From contig LVLI01000095.1 of assembly GCA_001687465.1 (NCBI GenBank), positions 37,195 through 101,194 on the forward strand: 64,000 nt of DNA, in the 5' to 3' direction. The first letter of the stretch is position 1. Each line of letters opens with the position of its first letter. This document shows, in pieces, positions 45,246 to 56,486 of the stretch. The translations under genes were made by a program, and so were the position numbers. The notes beneath the pieces were generated by a model. The model was not told the origin of the DNA. It saw only the letters and a program-made list of their open reading frames with translations, and did no database searches. This DNA is from Halocafeteria seosinensis. Its lineage: Eukaryota; Sar; Bigyra; Bicosoecida.

Positions 45246-47615
45246 ATGATGGAAGTTGTGTCGTCTGTGTTACATGAACTGGGGGCTGAGCTGTCCGAGA
45301 CAGGGAGTGCGCAGCAGCAGAAGGAGGAGGGCCATGAGACTGCTCCTTCTCCTCTCTTGCAGTTCAAGCATGGAGCAAGTAAGGGCACCATTAAGGAGTT
45401 CATCCTCAATGTACGTATCACATGTTCTATTGGTTTCCACGGAGGAGGATAGAGTGAATGAATGATGGCACGCAGAGTGATCTTCGTGCTCTAGGAGGCG
45501 TATATGCCCTACCAAGAGGGGTAGATCACATAGATGGCCCTGCTCTACTGCAAATCACGGCCGTCGTCAACTTGTCTGTGCCCTCGTACAACCAGCAGTC
45601 GTCTTCGGCCGGTATGATGGGCGTTAAAGCCACGGATGGACAACGGGGCGTGATGCTGGTGGAGGTAGACTCCATCAAACAAGTGGTCAAGTAAGAGAGG
45701 AAGGAGAGGAGAAGAACATGTCTTGAAGAAGAAGTTTACTTTGCGTCTTGCTTTGCAGCTACAACACGCCGCCGGGGACAAAGATTCAGGTCAGGAATGC
45801 TACCATATCTCAGAACCGACTGATACTCATTGAGAAAGGAGCCAAAGTAGTTAACCTAGGGGGAACGGTGAACGAGTTGAAACAAACATGGGAAACCAAT
45901 AAAGTACGCTCATTTGAGTCTGTTGTGGATGTTGCTATCGCCGTATGTATACACACCGTCGTATTCCGTAACCAGCGTATTCAAAACCAAAGGACCAATA
46001 AGGCAGAAGGTGGCAAACAGAATCCGTCCCGAGAAGCAAGAGCCTCCCTAATGGATGAAGAGGTCGATACATCTCGCGGACCACCTCAGTTTATTCCGTT
46101 TTCAGAAGTAAGTCACAAATTGTGTTCATGCTACACTACCGCACTGATGGGACAGGGCTCTGGCATCTCGCCTGTGAAGTGCAGGATATTGTTAAAGATG
46201 CAATAAAATGGATGGAACAGAAACAAAAAGCGAGCAAAAAGGCTGTCAAGAGTAGTAGCGGCGGGGCTGCCGGTGGAAATACCATGAATGAAATAGGAGC
46301 GTTTGCACGTGGTATTAGTAAGGATGCTAAGAGGAAAATGAGAGATGTTGTGGCACCACCAAATGGAATCGGAAATGCTGAAACTGAGACCCCAAAGGAG
46401 GCAGATAGCACGGAATCTGCTGCCAAACCGAAGTTTAATGCAGTAGAACAACCGTCATTTGATTACAGACGTCGCCGTCACGAAACCCAAGAAGCGACCG
46501 ACTCATCCAAGAATGTGACGGAAAATAAGAGTACACACTGGACGGGCCAAGCCCGACAAGGTTCAGGAGCAGATGTGTCCCAGTATTTTGACCGAATGCC
46601 CACGGATATCTCGGCGGAATTATCCGCTGAAGTTCGTCTATTTGCTGCCATGTCTTTACAAAGTATCAAGTATGGTGGTAAGTTTGAATGCACCGTGGTT
46701 GGCCTTGATATTGAAGAGAGCACGGAGCAGCAGAGCGAGCAGGTAAAGTTTGTCTTGGAAGATAGGTCTAAAAGCTGTATTGTAGCCGTACCAAGTACAG
46801 ACTTGGAAAGGGAGTTGTTTACACTTGGACGGTACCACAGTGTACAAGAACTGCGTAGAGCAAAAGATGGTGAGAAAGAAGCCAACAAGCGACTTCAAAA
46901 GTTGCAGAATCGCTTTGGTAATCAAAAAGTCCAAGTCACTTTGATGTTTGCGGAAGCAAAGACGATCATTACTCACGTAGAGGAAATATATTCTGATAGG
47001 AGGAGAGAAGATGCCGTAGCAGACGATATACTTCAGTCGTTGACATCAGCACGACCGCCACAGCCGCCAGACTGGGACCGAGGTAGTCGCGGCGGCCGTG
47101 GCCGTGGCCGTGGTCGTGGTCGTGGACAAGGCCAGAGGGGCCGCGGTAGAGGAAACGGGTCTCCTTCTGCTGCAAGCAGCGTGGACACAGGAAAAACGTA
47201 TGGCTCAAATAAGTTAGGTGGAGATCACGATAGAGGAAGTACCGGTAATCAAAGAGGGCGTGGTAATGAATCGTTTCAGAAAGGATCATCAACTGCAAGG
47301 AACGTAGACACTTATGGCCAGATGAATAGTTCCGGTGACTCAAGTGAGCGTGGAAACCATGTTACCCGGGGTTACGGGGGCCGGGGGCGAGGTCGAGGAG
47401 ATGCCCGAGGTCGAGGGAGGGGAAACGCAGGCACTAACGGGAAGAATAAACCCACCGCCGAAATAAGTAAAGCATCTGGAGGGTCTTCAAGTCGTGGAGG
47501 CAGGGGTGGTACCAGAGAGGCGGGAACTCAGGCTCCTCGCGGTCGCGGTGGACGAGGTGGTACGAGAGGCCGAAGTACTGGCTCCCGAGGTGGAAGGGGA
47601 CAAGTGGTGGGATGA
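45246..47615 (+). CDS. TDRD3-like OB-fold protein with C-terminal RGG domain
   Basis: In animals TDRD3 pairs with topoisomerase 3-beta through an RMI1-type OB fold. Plus-strand exons: 45246 to about 45410 (LHELGAELSETGS...), then SDLRALGGVYALPRG and GPALLQITAVVNLSVPSYNQ; an intron after VKQVV-type sequence; then YNTPPGTKIQVRNATISQNR, LGGTVNELKQTWE and GPPQFIPFSE. The matches NSDLRALG, HIDGPALLQ, NTPPGTK, LGG and GPPxFxPF correspond in order to TDRD3. The last long exon (from about 46185) has a Lys-rich helix, a 150-residue region (FDRMPTDISAELSAEVRLFA), and an Arg/Gly-rich tail with many RGRGRG/RGG motifs (about 47085-47600). No Tudor or UBA motif is obvious. The RGG tail suggests RNA binding. 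The start is uncertain. Confidence 0.75.
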
Positions 47616-48043
47616 TATAAGCTGAATAACACTACTGTAGCTCTTGGAATGTACCACCCCTGCGTTTCTGTACCGTATTTTATAAGTGATAGCTTCTTCC
47701 AAACAGGTCCTTTGACGCGGACGTTTGTTTATCCTAGTGTTCCAGTTCTACATCAACGAAGTTTTCAACAATATACATATAAACCAGGTAGATATTTCGT
47801 ACCAGTTCGAGTTGTTGCTTGTTATCGGAGTAACATAGAGTCTTCGTGCCGTGCGTGGCACAGCGTGTGGGGGTGACTTGAGTTCTTCACGGTACGAACT
47901 GCGCAACGGATACAGTAGACACGACTAGTTTATGCCCTTTGTCTGGAACTACTGTACAGTATCAGCGGATAGGTAGAGAATACTAGAAGAATCCAATCAG
48001 ACACCGTTTATAACAGATGATTATTTAGGCGTCGTAGTGTATA
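47616..48043. other. Intergenic
   Basis: 430 bp between two plus-strand genes. No ORF with support, no repeat; nothing recognisable. Confidence 0.4.
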
Positions 48044-49039
48044 ATGAACACCGTGCTATCAGCCATCAAAGACGTGCAGGAGGAACTGGAGACTCTTCGG
48101 AAAGAAGAAGCGGTAGGTTGGTCAAGGTTAACACCTCTGCTCCCTGAACAAAAGATGTTTTCTCTCTGTGTGTGTGTATGTGCACAGACTCTACAACAAA
48201 GTGTGGGAAATATCCAGGGACTACACTCCCGTATTCAACAAGCCAAAGGGATGATAGAGGAAGTAAGTTTTGGTAGAGAATTCCTTTTGTTCTGTTACTG
48301 AAATTCGTTTCATGTTGTTATGAAACACCAAGATCAATACCAATCTTAAACGGACACACAGAAGTATTCAGTAGATCTCTCCAGTTCAGCGTCTCGCTTG
48401 AAAGCTTATCGAAAGACTCTTAATAGTCTGTGTGTACGACACGAAAAAGAGGAATTGAGGGACAAGAAGGAATTGCTGCAACGCATCAAAGAGATGAAGG
48501 CAGAATGGACGAGAAGGCACAGGCAACAGCTATATACGGACAATGTCATCAACCAGAAGATTAAGGCAGTATATGTTCTCGATGGAGCGTTCATGAGAAG
48601 ATCAAAGAACAAAGAGGATGAGCACAACAGGTCTCTGGAGCATCTCAGGTATAGAATGAAAGTGCTGACGGCAGAGGAATCGAAACTCAGCACGCAGGAA
48701 GACAATCTCCAAAAACAAGCACATTTACTCAATGCCCAAGTTGAAAGCTCAGAAACCAGTGTACAAAGTATGACAGGTCTATTGTTTATTGTTCAACACG
48801 AACGGTCGATATTTGTATTTATCTACGGGGGATCGTGCAGAGCTGCAAGCGAAATGCGGGAAGGTTGGACACGAATATTCACAAATCAAGGAGCACATTC
48901 GACACCTTGATCGCCAAATAGAGGAAAAACAGAAAGAATGCGTACGTGCATATTGAGTTCCTTCTGTTGTGCGGATGAGAAAGCTGCAACGCCTCAATTG
49001 CAGGAACGCTTAGCATTAGAAGTGCAACAGAGGGATTGA
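48044..49039 (+). CDS. Coiled-coil protein of unknown function
   Basis: Plus-strand exons: 48044 to about 48110 (MNTVLSAIKDVQEELETLRK), 48187-48261 (TLQQSVGNIQGLHSRIQQAK), from about 48362 a long exon of charged heptads (LRDKKELLQRIKEMKAEWTR; LRYRMKVLTAEESKLSTQED) to about 48772, then AELQAKCGKVGHEYSQIKEH...QKEC and a final short exon ERLALEVQQRD ending at 49039. All junctions are GT...AG. Length is about 270 residues, almost all predicted coiled coil; no other domain. It could be a cytoskeletal, kinetochore or tethering subunit, but nothing distinguishes these. The stop lies 8 bp from the stop of the minus-strand gene. Confidence 0.65.
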
Positions 49040-49047
49040 AGACCCAT

Positions 49048-51406
49048 CTACACTTCTCTTCCAGTTACGTCTGCGCATAAATCCGTTAACGTAACCGCCT
49101 CCTGTCCTAAGCGTTCGTTTGTGTGCTTGATGACTTCTTCTACACCAACTAGAACGTCATGTTCCGGACGGTTGGCTGCTGCCGGCGGCTTCAGATAGTC
49201 AGGCAGCACACAGTGTAATAAAATAATGTCCCCTCCTCCACCATGAACCTGATTTTCTAGTCTTGCCTTGATGTCTTCTCGTGATGCATCCCAATCGTAT
49301 ACACACACTGACCACAAAGCTACGGTCAATCCGGCACGGTTTGCAGCTCTTAGCACGCGAATATCACGGCTTCCGTCACGAGGTCGATACCACACAGGGG
49401 AAACTGTTTCCACATTTTCCTGAGTCTTGCGTCGCGTAATGCCTGACGACGACCTTGTGCGCCGTCGTAGGCTTGGGCTGCCTTGCCCAGAGCTGTGGGA
49501 GTTCGTCGCGCCCAGGTACTTCTCGATCGCTCGCTTGCCTCTTGAGATGTCCTCAAGAATCTCCGAGGTGCTGTGCAAGCCTGGTCGACCAAGGCAGGCT
49601 ACCTCATGCCCTTCTTGATGTATTTGCTCGAGGATTTTGCCTGAAATTTCAGCGGAATCAGTGTCTACGAAGAACGTCGCCTGTATGTCATTGGTTCGGA
49701 GCTTTTCGAGTAGTGCGTTGCACTTCTGTTCGAAACGACACATAGTGCTGAAACGTACTATGATAAATAACAATAAGGCCAACATGTCGGACTTACCTTT
49801 TCTTCTGGGACTCCATTGAATGTCAAAGAGTATTTCATGCAGTACTGAGAGGACTTAGTACGCACTTCTGAAACCAGTGGAGCCATAAAAGCTGTAGATC
49901 GGATGATCGCTCTCCACACAACAGTAGCCAAGTGCATAAGGCAGACTGATGCTATGCAAGGTATCCAGCTCGGATGAAGACGATCCAATCCCAGGTTGCG
50001 TAGCCATGGCACTTCCAGAAGAAACATAGAATATGGTCGCAGCCACATCTGGTTTCCGTGCTGAAGAGCGCTACTAGTAGCCTCTATCAGAGAAGGTACA
50101 GTTTCAGTCTTGGCGACAAGAATCCAGCAACCTACAGTGAACATGCTCACCGATGCAAAGAAATCTAGGGCAGCCACTCTGTGAGATGCCGCCGTGACCG
50201 GCTCCCACGCGCCTGCGTATCAATACTTATATCGAAACCTTCGAAAATCCCACACTAGAACTATCTGACCCTCCAAGCACATACCAACACCAAGAGTATT
50301 GATTGCTATTACGCATAAGGCGAAACTGAACCCGAGGCTGATTGCCAGCAGGTACCAAGCCAGTCTTTCCGAGAATATCCCTTCCTCAATAGCGGAACAT
50401 ATGCGGAAGGATACGATGGCGAAAGATGTATTCTGCAACGGTGACAAAGTTTCCAAACGAGTTCTAGCGACGCAAAACATTGAATCCGAACTGACAACCT
50501 ACCAAGAGGACGAATGCGCGCCTTTCATAGTTGTAGTATGGCCCTAAGACTGCTGCAAGGCTCGAAAACTTGGCCAAAAGAAGCGCAAGAACAGCGGATG
50601 TGAGTAGGCTAATGCCAAATACCCTTTGTTCCGTAACGGACGTCGCGATCAGAAAGAATGATACAATCAGTATTGACGCTGTTGTCAAGCCTCTAGAACG
50701 ACCGGACTTGAGATAATGAGGTAAGCCAGTGTTAATAAGTAAAAACGGTAAGCACGAGAGCAGACTAATATGAATTCCTCTTAGAGGAGCTGGATCAACC
50801 AGGAGGAATACTAAAAGTATTAGCGTGACCACAATTGAAAAGAGAGCTACGCCACGACCAAAAACGTGAACGACATCTGCAAGGAGGCATGAAATAAATA
50901 AGTCGGATGCGATATGCATCAGTGTAATATCTCCACTTACTCTGCTGACAGATGAGGAAGCTGAATAAAAACACGGCAGCTCCGAATCCGTATGGAGGTA
51001 TGAGGGGACTAATAGTTTCCCAGGCCTGGGACCAAGGAGTCGAAGGATCTATCGTGTAGTTGGAGAACGTATCATGCAGAACTGCCAGGAGCATGGCCGT
51101 GCCTACGACGGGTATGCAGAGACTGAAGTGATGCAAAAGTGTGCATGCAACAAAGGTAGTAGCTCCGACAAAGACCATAAAGGCACCGTCGAAAGGATCG
51201 TCCAGTGCTGTCCGTAGCAAGTAGGACGACCCAGCCATCACACACAGAGACCCAATGAGCATGTACGACAGCGTCGGCTCATGGCTGTACGGGTGCTTCT
51301 TCTGCTGCCTCTGGGACATCCACCACCACACGGAGAGCGTCAAGAATCCGACACCGCAGGCGAAAGGGCACCATTGCTGCTGAGGGGGGAGGCTGTAATA
51401 CGCCAT
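49048..51406 (-). CDS. Multi-pass membrane protein fused to a polysaccharide-deacetylase-like (NodB) domain
   Basis: Minus-strand ATG 51406. The N-terminal two thirds holds about 10-12 hydrophobic helices (ACGVGFLTLSVWWWM; YMLIGSLCVMAGSSYLL; FMVFVGATTFVACTLL; GVALFSIVVTLILLVFLL; GISLLTSAVLALLLA; AWYLLAISLGFSFALCVIAI). A 76-nt intron (about 50286-50211) joins NTLGVG to AWEPVTAASHRVAALDFFAS in phase 1, linking what look like two ORFs. After a GTAAGT intron near 49795 the NodB-like domain reads LTFNGVPEEK, then KLRTNDIQATFFVDTDSAE, GHEVACL, WYRPRDGSRDIRVLRAA, LTVALWSVCVYDWDA and ILLHC. CE4 enzymes normally have TFDDG; here TFNGV lacks the catalytic Asp, and the HxxxH metal motif is not clear. 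The domain may therefore be non-catalytic or altered. Confidence 0.7.
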
Positions 51407-52199
51407 TTTGCTCCAACAAAAGGACAGATAAGTATACTGGCGGTGGTGGTGGTGTGTGTGTGTCTATGACGAAGCTCTGCTTCTGTGCCCCTTTCTGAAC
51501 ACAAACAACTCGGCCTCGACTTCCTGCCTACATCCAGTACTTGTGGGTGCTTGACAGCCGCAGCCTGTCGGCCCTGCTGGCAGGCTGCTGCCAGCTGCTG
51601 GTTCACAGTGGCGTAGGACACGGTTTGTTTGGTGGAGGTACACTACAACCGAGGTTTCTTTTTCTGGGTAAGTGGCGCGTGATCATGCATCAGATAGGCA
51701 CCGGGGGATTATGAAAAGTTTGCTGGTGAGCGAGAGAGAGAGAGAGGGAGCGATAGTGACCTCTCTGTGCTCGTCTATCCAATTTTTCAGCAAATGTTAC
51801 GGTCCCCCAAGAGCAAGAGAGCAGACAGCTCCAATGCATCTCTGGTACGGCGTGCCGGACGTGCATTTGCTGAACTTGTTAACAACAAGGGAAGGCTGTT
51901 TGTGACCGCGAGGGGACACCAAAGGTTTCCCCAAACTAGCATTGTTTGGCATATTTGAGAAGTATAGTGGCCCCACAACTCATCCTTTCATGTTCTGCTT
52001 CTTATATATGTGTGCGTGTGTTTGCCTCTACAGAGGACATATGTCGTCAGGAACCCAGCCGACGGTGCTAAATATAGGGTAGGGAGTGCTCCTTGACTCC
52101 ACTTTGCTGTACAGCGGAAAACTAGGAGCTAAACGGGATAGTTCATGTATCAGGATACAGGCGCTTCATGCCTTCCGTAATCAGCAGGGATGACCGAAA
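51407..52199. other. Divergent intergenic region
   Basis: About 790 bp between a minus- and a plus-strand gene, so it should hold two promoters. Contains GT and GA dinucleotide tracts and a cagctgctg-like palindrome near 51585-51605. No supported ORF. Confidence 0.45.
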
Positions 52200-53419
52200 A
52201 TGATGCGTCGCATCTGCAAATTGCCTCAGCATTGGTCTACGAGCTGTGCGTCTGCCGGCCGATACTGGAGTTATCTCAAAAGGTTCAGTACTCACAACCA
52301 TCCTATGAAACAGACAGAGCCCGTACCGTACGCTCCAATGGCATATGCTGGCTTAGGTCAGCAGGTGGCTGCATTGATGCAGCCTCCCCAGTGGGAGCGT
52401 ATTGATCAGATGCTGCTGCAACATGGTATTATACCACGCCATCTGACGAGAAAGTACCTACGAAAGAACGATGTGCTCGGGGTGACACCCAACTCACGTG
52501 ATAAAGGGTTGGGTAAAGAAGGCGTATTGCTCAAGAGTGGTGCTGAAAAAGTTGATCCCTTGACAGTATCCGGTAAGACGTCGAGAAGTTTGGACGGTCC
52601 CTCGTGGTATTTCACGTAATTAGTTTGCTTTCCCTTCGCAGTGAATGGACAGTATTTGGAATATGTCGAACCGTTGCATATCGCAATGTATAAGCCTGAA
52701 GGAGTCGTTTGCTCCCACAGTGATGAAGAAGGCGTTTCAGTCTTCGACCTACTTCCCTCTGATTTCGGTTTGCGCCGCCCTCAATTAAATTGTGTTGGTA
52801 GGTTAGATAAGGACACGTCTGGACTGTTGCTCCTAAGCCAGAGTGGTATGTACTGCATCTATGTGCACATTGCTATATCTTGGATGCATACGTGCGTGTG
52901 TTATTTGCAGGAAAATTGATACACCGTTTAACGACTCCGCGTAGAAAAGTGGCCAAACAGTACTTAGTCATGCTTCGACGTCCGTTGTCCTTTGATCAAG
53001 GTGCGTCTAGGGCGAAGATTGCGTTTAAGCAAGGGGTAACGTTAGAGGACGGCAAGGCATGCCGCCCTGCAGTACTTGAGCCTTGTCCTTCCGATCCCTA
53101 TTTTGCGCGAGTTACACTATGGGAAGGGATGTACCATCAGGTTCGGAGGATGTTTCATGCTGTGGACAACGAAGTTATTGCTTTGAAGCGCACTCGTGTT
53201 GGCTCGCTCTCGTTGTCTTCTTTGGACCTTGACGAGCCCGGGGCATGGCAGCTGATGAGCGCTTCGATGTTGCGACAACTTCTCATTGACAGTGAAAAGC
53301 CCTCCGTAATGCGACGGCGCCTCGCTGCCGAAGGGTACCTGGAGAAAGACGCCGATGAATTTAGAGGACAACCAGTTGATTCCTCCCTGCTGGACTACGA
53401 AACGAAGGCCGCTGCGTAG
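52200..53419 (+). CDS. RsuA/RluB-type rRNA pseudouridine synthase, organelle-targeted
   Basis: Bacterial-type enzymes of this family convert a small- or large-subunit rRNA uridine to pseudouridine. Plus strand, three exons with introns near 52576-52640 and 52846-52911. The start MMRRICKLPQHWSTSCASAG followed by RYWSYLKRFSTHN is Arg/Ser-rich without acidic residues, as in mitochondrial or plastid leaders. Then come an S4-like RNA-binding segment (ERIDQMLLQHGIIPRHLTRK), HIAMYKPEGVVCSHSDEEG, and the catalytic loop CVGRLDKDTSGLLLLSQ (the Asp of RLDKDTSG is the nucleophile). Later motifs are KLIHRLTTPRRKVAKQYLV, LWEGMYHQVRRMFHAV and VGSLSLSSLDL. All active-site motifs are intact. The target (probably organellar rRNA) is inferred. 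Confidence 0.87.
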
Positions 53420-53854
53420 AACGACGTGGCCCTTATACGAATCGGGATGGTCTTTGTTGCGATGGTATTCCTTTCCAGCAACGTTGTTAACCCCAGTGTG
53501 AACTACCTACCAGAGTATCCAATGTTTGTTTGCCCTCTCTGGTATCGTCATTCCGTTGTGTCCCCTCTGTATGTTACACTAATGTCCCAAAAAAGAATGC
53601 ACCACTATCTCCGAGTAAACCCCCGTTTGATTATATCATACCAATGGTTGTACCACTGTCTTCCTTGAAGTTGAACCGGCGTACATTGCTACGGTTGCAC
53701 CGCTGCCGCCACCACTACAGGCTAGGCTCGTCAGAGCCTCGTCTGGTGCGTTTTGTTATCTCATCTCGTCCATAGATACACATAGTGATCTCGGAGTGTA
53801 TTCTCTCGATTTCACATCGAGTACCGTGTCTTTCTTCCTTCCATTTCGTCCATC
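53420..53854. other. Intergenic
   Basis: 435 bp between two plus-strand genes; pyrimidine-rich, no supported ORF. It should hold the promoter of the sorting-nexin-like gene. Confidence 0.4.
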
Positions 53855-56486
53855 ATGGCGGCCTTCCGCAAACTCAAGGGGCTTTTCTCCACCGAAAAAG
53901 CCCCCGAAATCTATACTGTTACGCCTAAGCCCAACATGGAGATCCGTTTCCACCGTGAAGAGCAAAAGAGGTACAGCTTGTTCTTCCAGATGATTGATTA
54001 CGACGATGATGGGTATATTGGGGGCAAGGAAGGAGCGCAGTTCTTGAGGCGCTCCCAGCTCCCCGACGCCACCCTCCGCGAAGTCTGGAGATGGGCCTGC
54101 GGAGGCGTCTCCCAGCAGCAACTGGACCGAGATAGTTGGTTGGTTGCACTGAAGCTCGTTGCGTGTGGGCAAGCTGGCTATGAATGTACTTTAGAGGCCC
54201 TCGAAACCCACCAAGACGAACTCGAACTTGCCGCAATGAACTATGGAATTGAGGCCCAGCTGGAACATTCAACGCCGGAACCCGTGGCTCCATCTTCCAT
54301 CGGGGTGACCGTCAAAGATCCGGCTGTGAGTGGATCTGGGCTGCAAAAGCATGTCCTTTATACTGTGAATACATCGGTAAGGTTGCTCTTGGGTGATTGC
54401 CGACCCGTTCCTGGGAATGCTACGTGTTCGTCGCAGACGTCGTTGGCGCACTATCCTTGCAAACTGGTCACTGTATACCGTCGATATAGCGACTTCCTTT
54501 GGCTCCACGAGCGCATTTGTACGGTCTATCCGGACGCAATCATACCCCTATTTCCAGAAAAAAAGGCGTTCGGAAACATGAATGAGGAATTCATTCAGGT
54601 AGGAGCACCATATTCATGACTGATCACAGTCTTGCAGCAATTCTTGAAAACGTGCAGGAAAGAGCTTCTTCTCTTGAGGAATACGTGAATGCTGTTGCCC
54701 GCCATCCGAGGTGTTGCCATAGTCTGGATATCGTGCTATTCCTCACGGCATCGTCTCGGGGACTTCAGGTAGGAAAGGCCTTACGCCGTGAGGGGTTGGT
54801 ATCCTCTGTTAACGTTTGCACCAATCTGGTATACAGGCAGCAAAAGACTACGTAAATGGTCTAAGGTCACACGACGAGGACAGTAGTTTGATGACAATGA
54901 TGGTAAGGCTGCATGCCCTTCAGATTGTTCACCGCCTTTAACGCCTGCATGGAAGCATATCCGAATGTGGTCTCAGAAATCGTCAGGTAATGCTCTCGTC
55001 ATCAAGCCTGATGAGCGGTTTGTTCAGCTATGCAATTTTCATGAAGCTGCTCTGGCGAGACTATCAGCTGCTGCTGACGTTGGTGAGAGGGTTGGACATC
55101 TGACAACGGATGTTGCCAAAACTTTGCGCGCTGTCGCCAAGGGGGTATTCGATGTCGCTCAGGAAGAGCAACAAGGGGCAAGCGCAGGGGTTAGTGCGGC
55201 TAGTGCGGCTTACGAAAACGAGAAACATGAAAAACACTTGTCAAATATTGGAGGATCGGAGTATACCAATGCAGATGATGAAGCAGCCGCTGCGTTTGCT
55301 GCACATACTGCTGCCCAAAAGTCCAAGGAGAGTCAAAATGAAATCGATGCAATGTTTGACACCTCGTTTGACGACCCATTGCACCATGTGTCTACATCTG
55401 CCGATGAGCACCATGAGTCGCGCAAGAATGAAGAGGATTCTTCAAGGACGGGGTTATCAGCTTCTCTCGAGGATATATCTAAGCTACTTAGTGGAATCAG
55501 CAATCGACTATACGACCAGATAAATTCTGCTAAACAGATATTGTATACTCCCATGAGAGTGGAGCAACAAAGAGAGGCTGAACTAGAAGCTGCTAACCAG
55601 CGCCGTCAGGAGCTAATTAAAGCTGCGCAACGAGCTCATGCTCAAGTTCAGCGGAATAAACAAACATACGCATCTTTGCGTCAGAAAGGGGATACAGGCG
55701 ACAAATCGCAGGTATGGTGGCACTTAAGTTGTTGTCAGATGTACGAAAAAGCAGATCTACTCGGGTTAATTTTGTTTTTTGTTGCTTCAGACGGCCGAAA
55801 AAGCCCTGCGACGTTCTGAAGAAAGATCCGCATCTCGCCAGCGGCAGGTTAAATTGATGAGTGATCGACTAAATGAAGAAATGCTGCGCGTGATGCGAGA
55901 AAGACGTGCTAAAGTTGCCGCTTGTTTGACAGAGTACGCGCAGAAGCAAATACAACATGCTAGAAACGTAAGTCGGTTGCTTGCCCTAGGGTGACAAGCA
56001 ATGGTGGTGACGGAACTTCTGTTCATTGTGATACAGCGTTCGAGTGCTTGGCGCAAATGTGCAGCAACAGTTTGCAAGAATACCGAACAACAGCAAGCTG
56101 GGCGTGACAGGTTCAATATGAATGTAGCCGCCTTCGAATCCCGAAATAACGTTGAGCTTGAGGAGTTGAGACGGAGCAGTTCTGCTGAACCAGACCGAAG
56201 CGAATTTGACTCCAACGCATTTGACGAAGATCACTCTCAATTTTCTCAAAATCAGAGCAGGAAGAATGAATCCCAGTTTGACGAGGGAAAGCCAGCCGGA
56301 ACACCGCAGAAAGGCCCCCATGAGGATGAATCGGCCAAGCCTCACAAGAAGAGTAAGAAGGGGTCAAAGAATAAAAACAAGGAGAAAAACAAGGACCAAC
56401 CGCCGGCCGAAACAGAATCTGCTGAGACGGGAACTGCGAGTGCTGGTGATGAAATTCCAGGAGAGTCGATCGACGAGATGGATTAA
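53855..56486 (+). CDS. EH-PX-BAR-like sorting nexin
   Basis: Plus strand. ATG 53855 (MAAFRKLKGLFSTEKAPEIY). The N-terminus has an EH-domain-like module with an EF-hand loop (YDDDGYIGGKEGAQFLRRSQ; LREVWRWACGGV), about residues 30-110. A PX domain follows (about 170-290: KLVTVYRRYSDFLWLHERIC, PDAIIPLFPEKKAFG, FIQ|ERASSLEEYVNAVARHP, LDIVLFL), split by a 57-nt intron. After AAKDYVNGLRSHD a long helical C-terminus (PDERFVQLCNFHEAALARLS ... ELEAANQRRQELIKAAQRAH ... LMSDRLNEEMLRVMRERRAK) matches the length and heptad pattern of a SNX BAR/Vps5 domain. The tail is Glu/Lys-rich and disordered, ending ESIDEMD. PX binds endosomal PI3P; EH binds NPF peptides. The combination is unusual. EH assignment is weaker than PX. 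Confidence 0.8.

Noticed and set aside
49048-49785. Deacetylase-like ORF as a separate gene
   Set aside because: It lacks the NodB strand 1 (LTFNGV), which lies in the upstream exon across a GTAAGT...ACAG intron.
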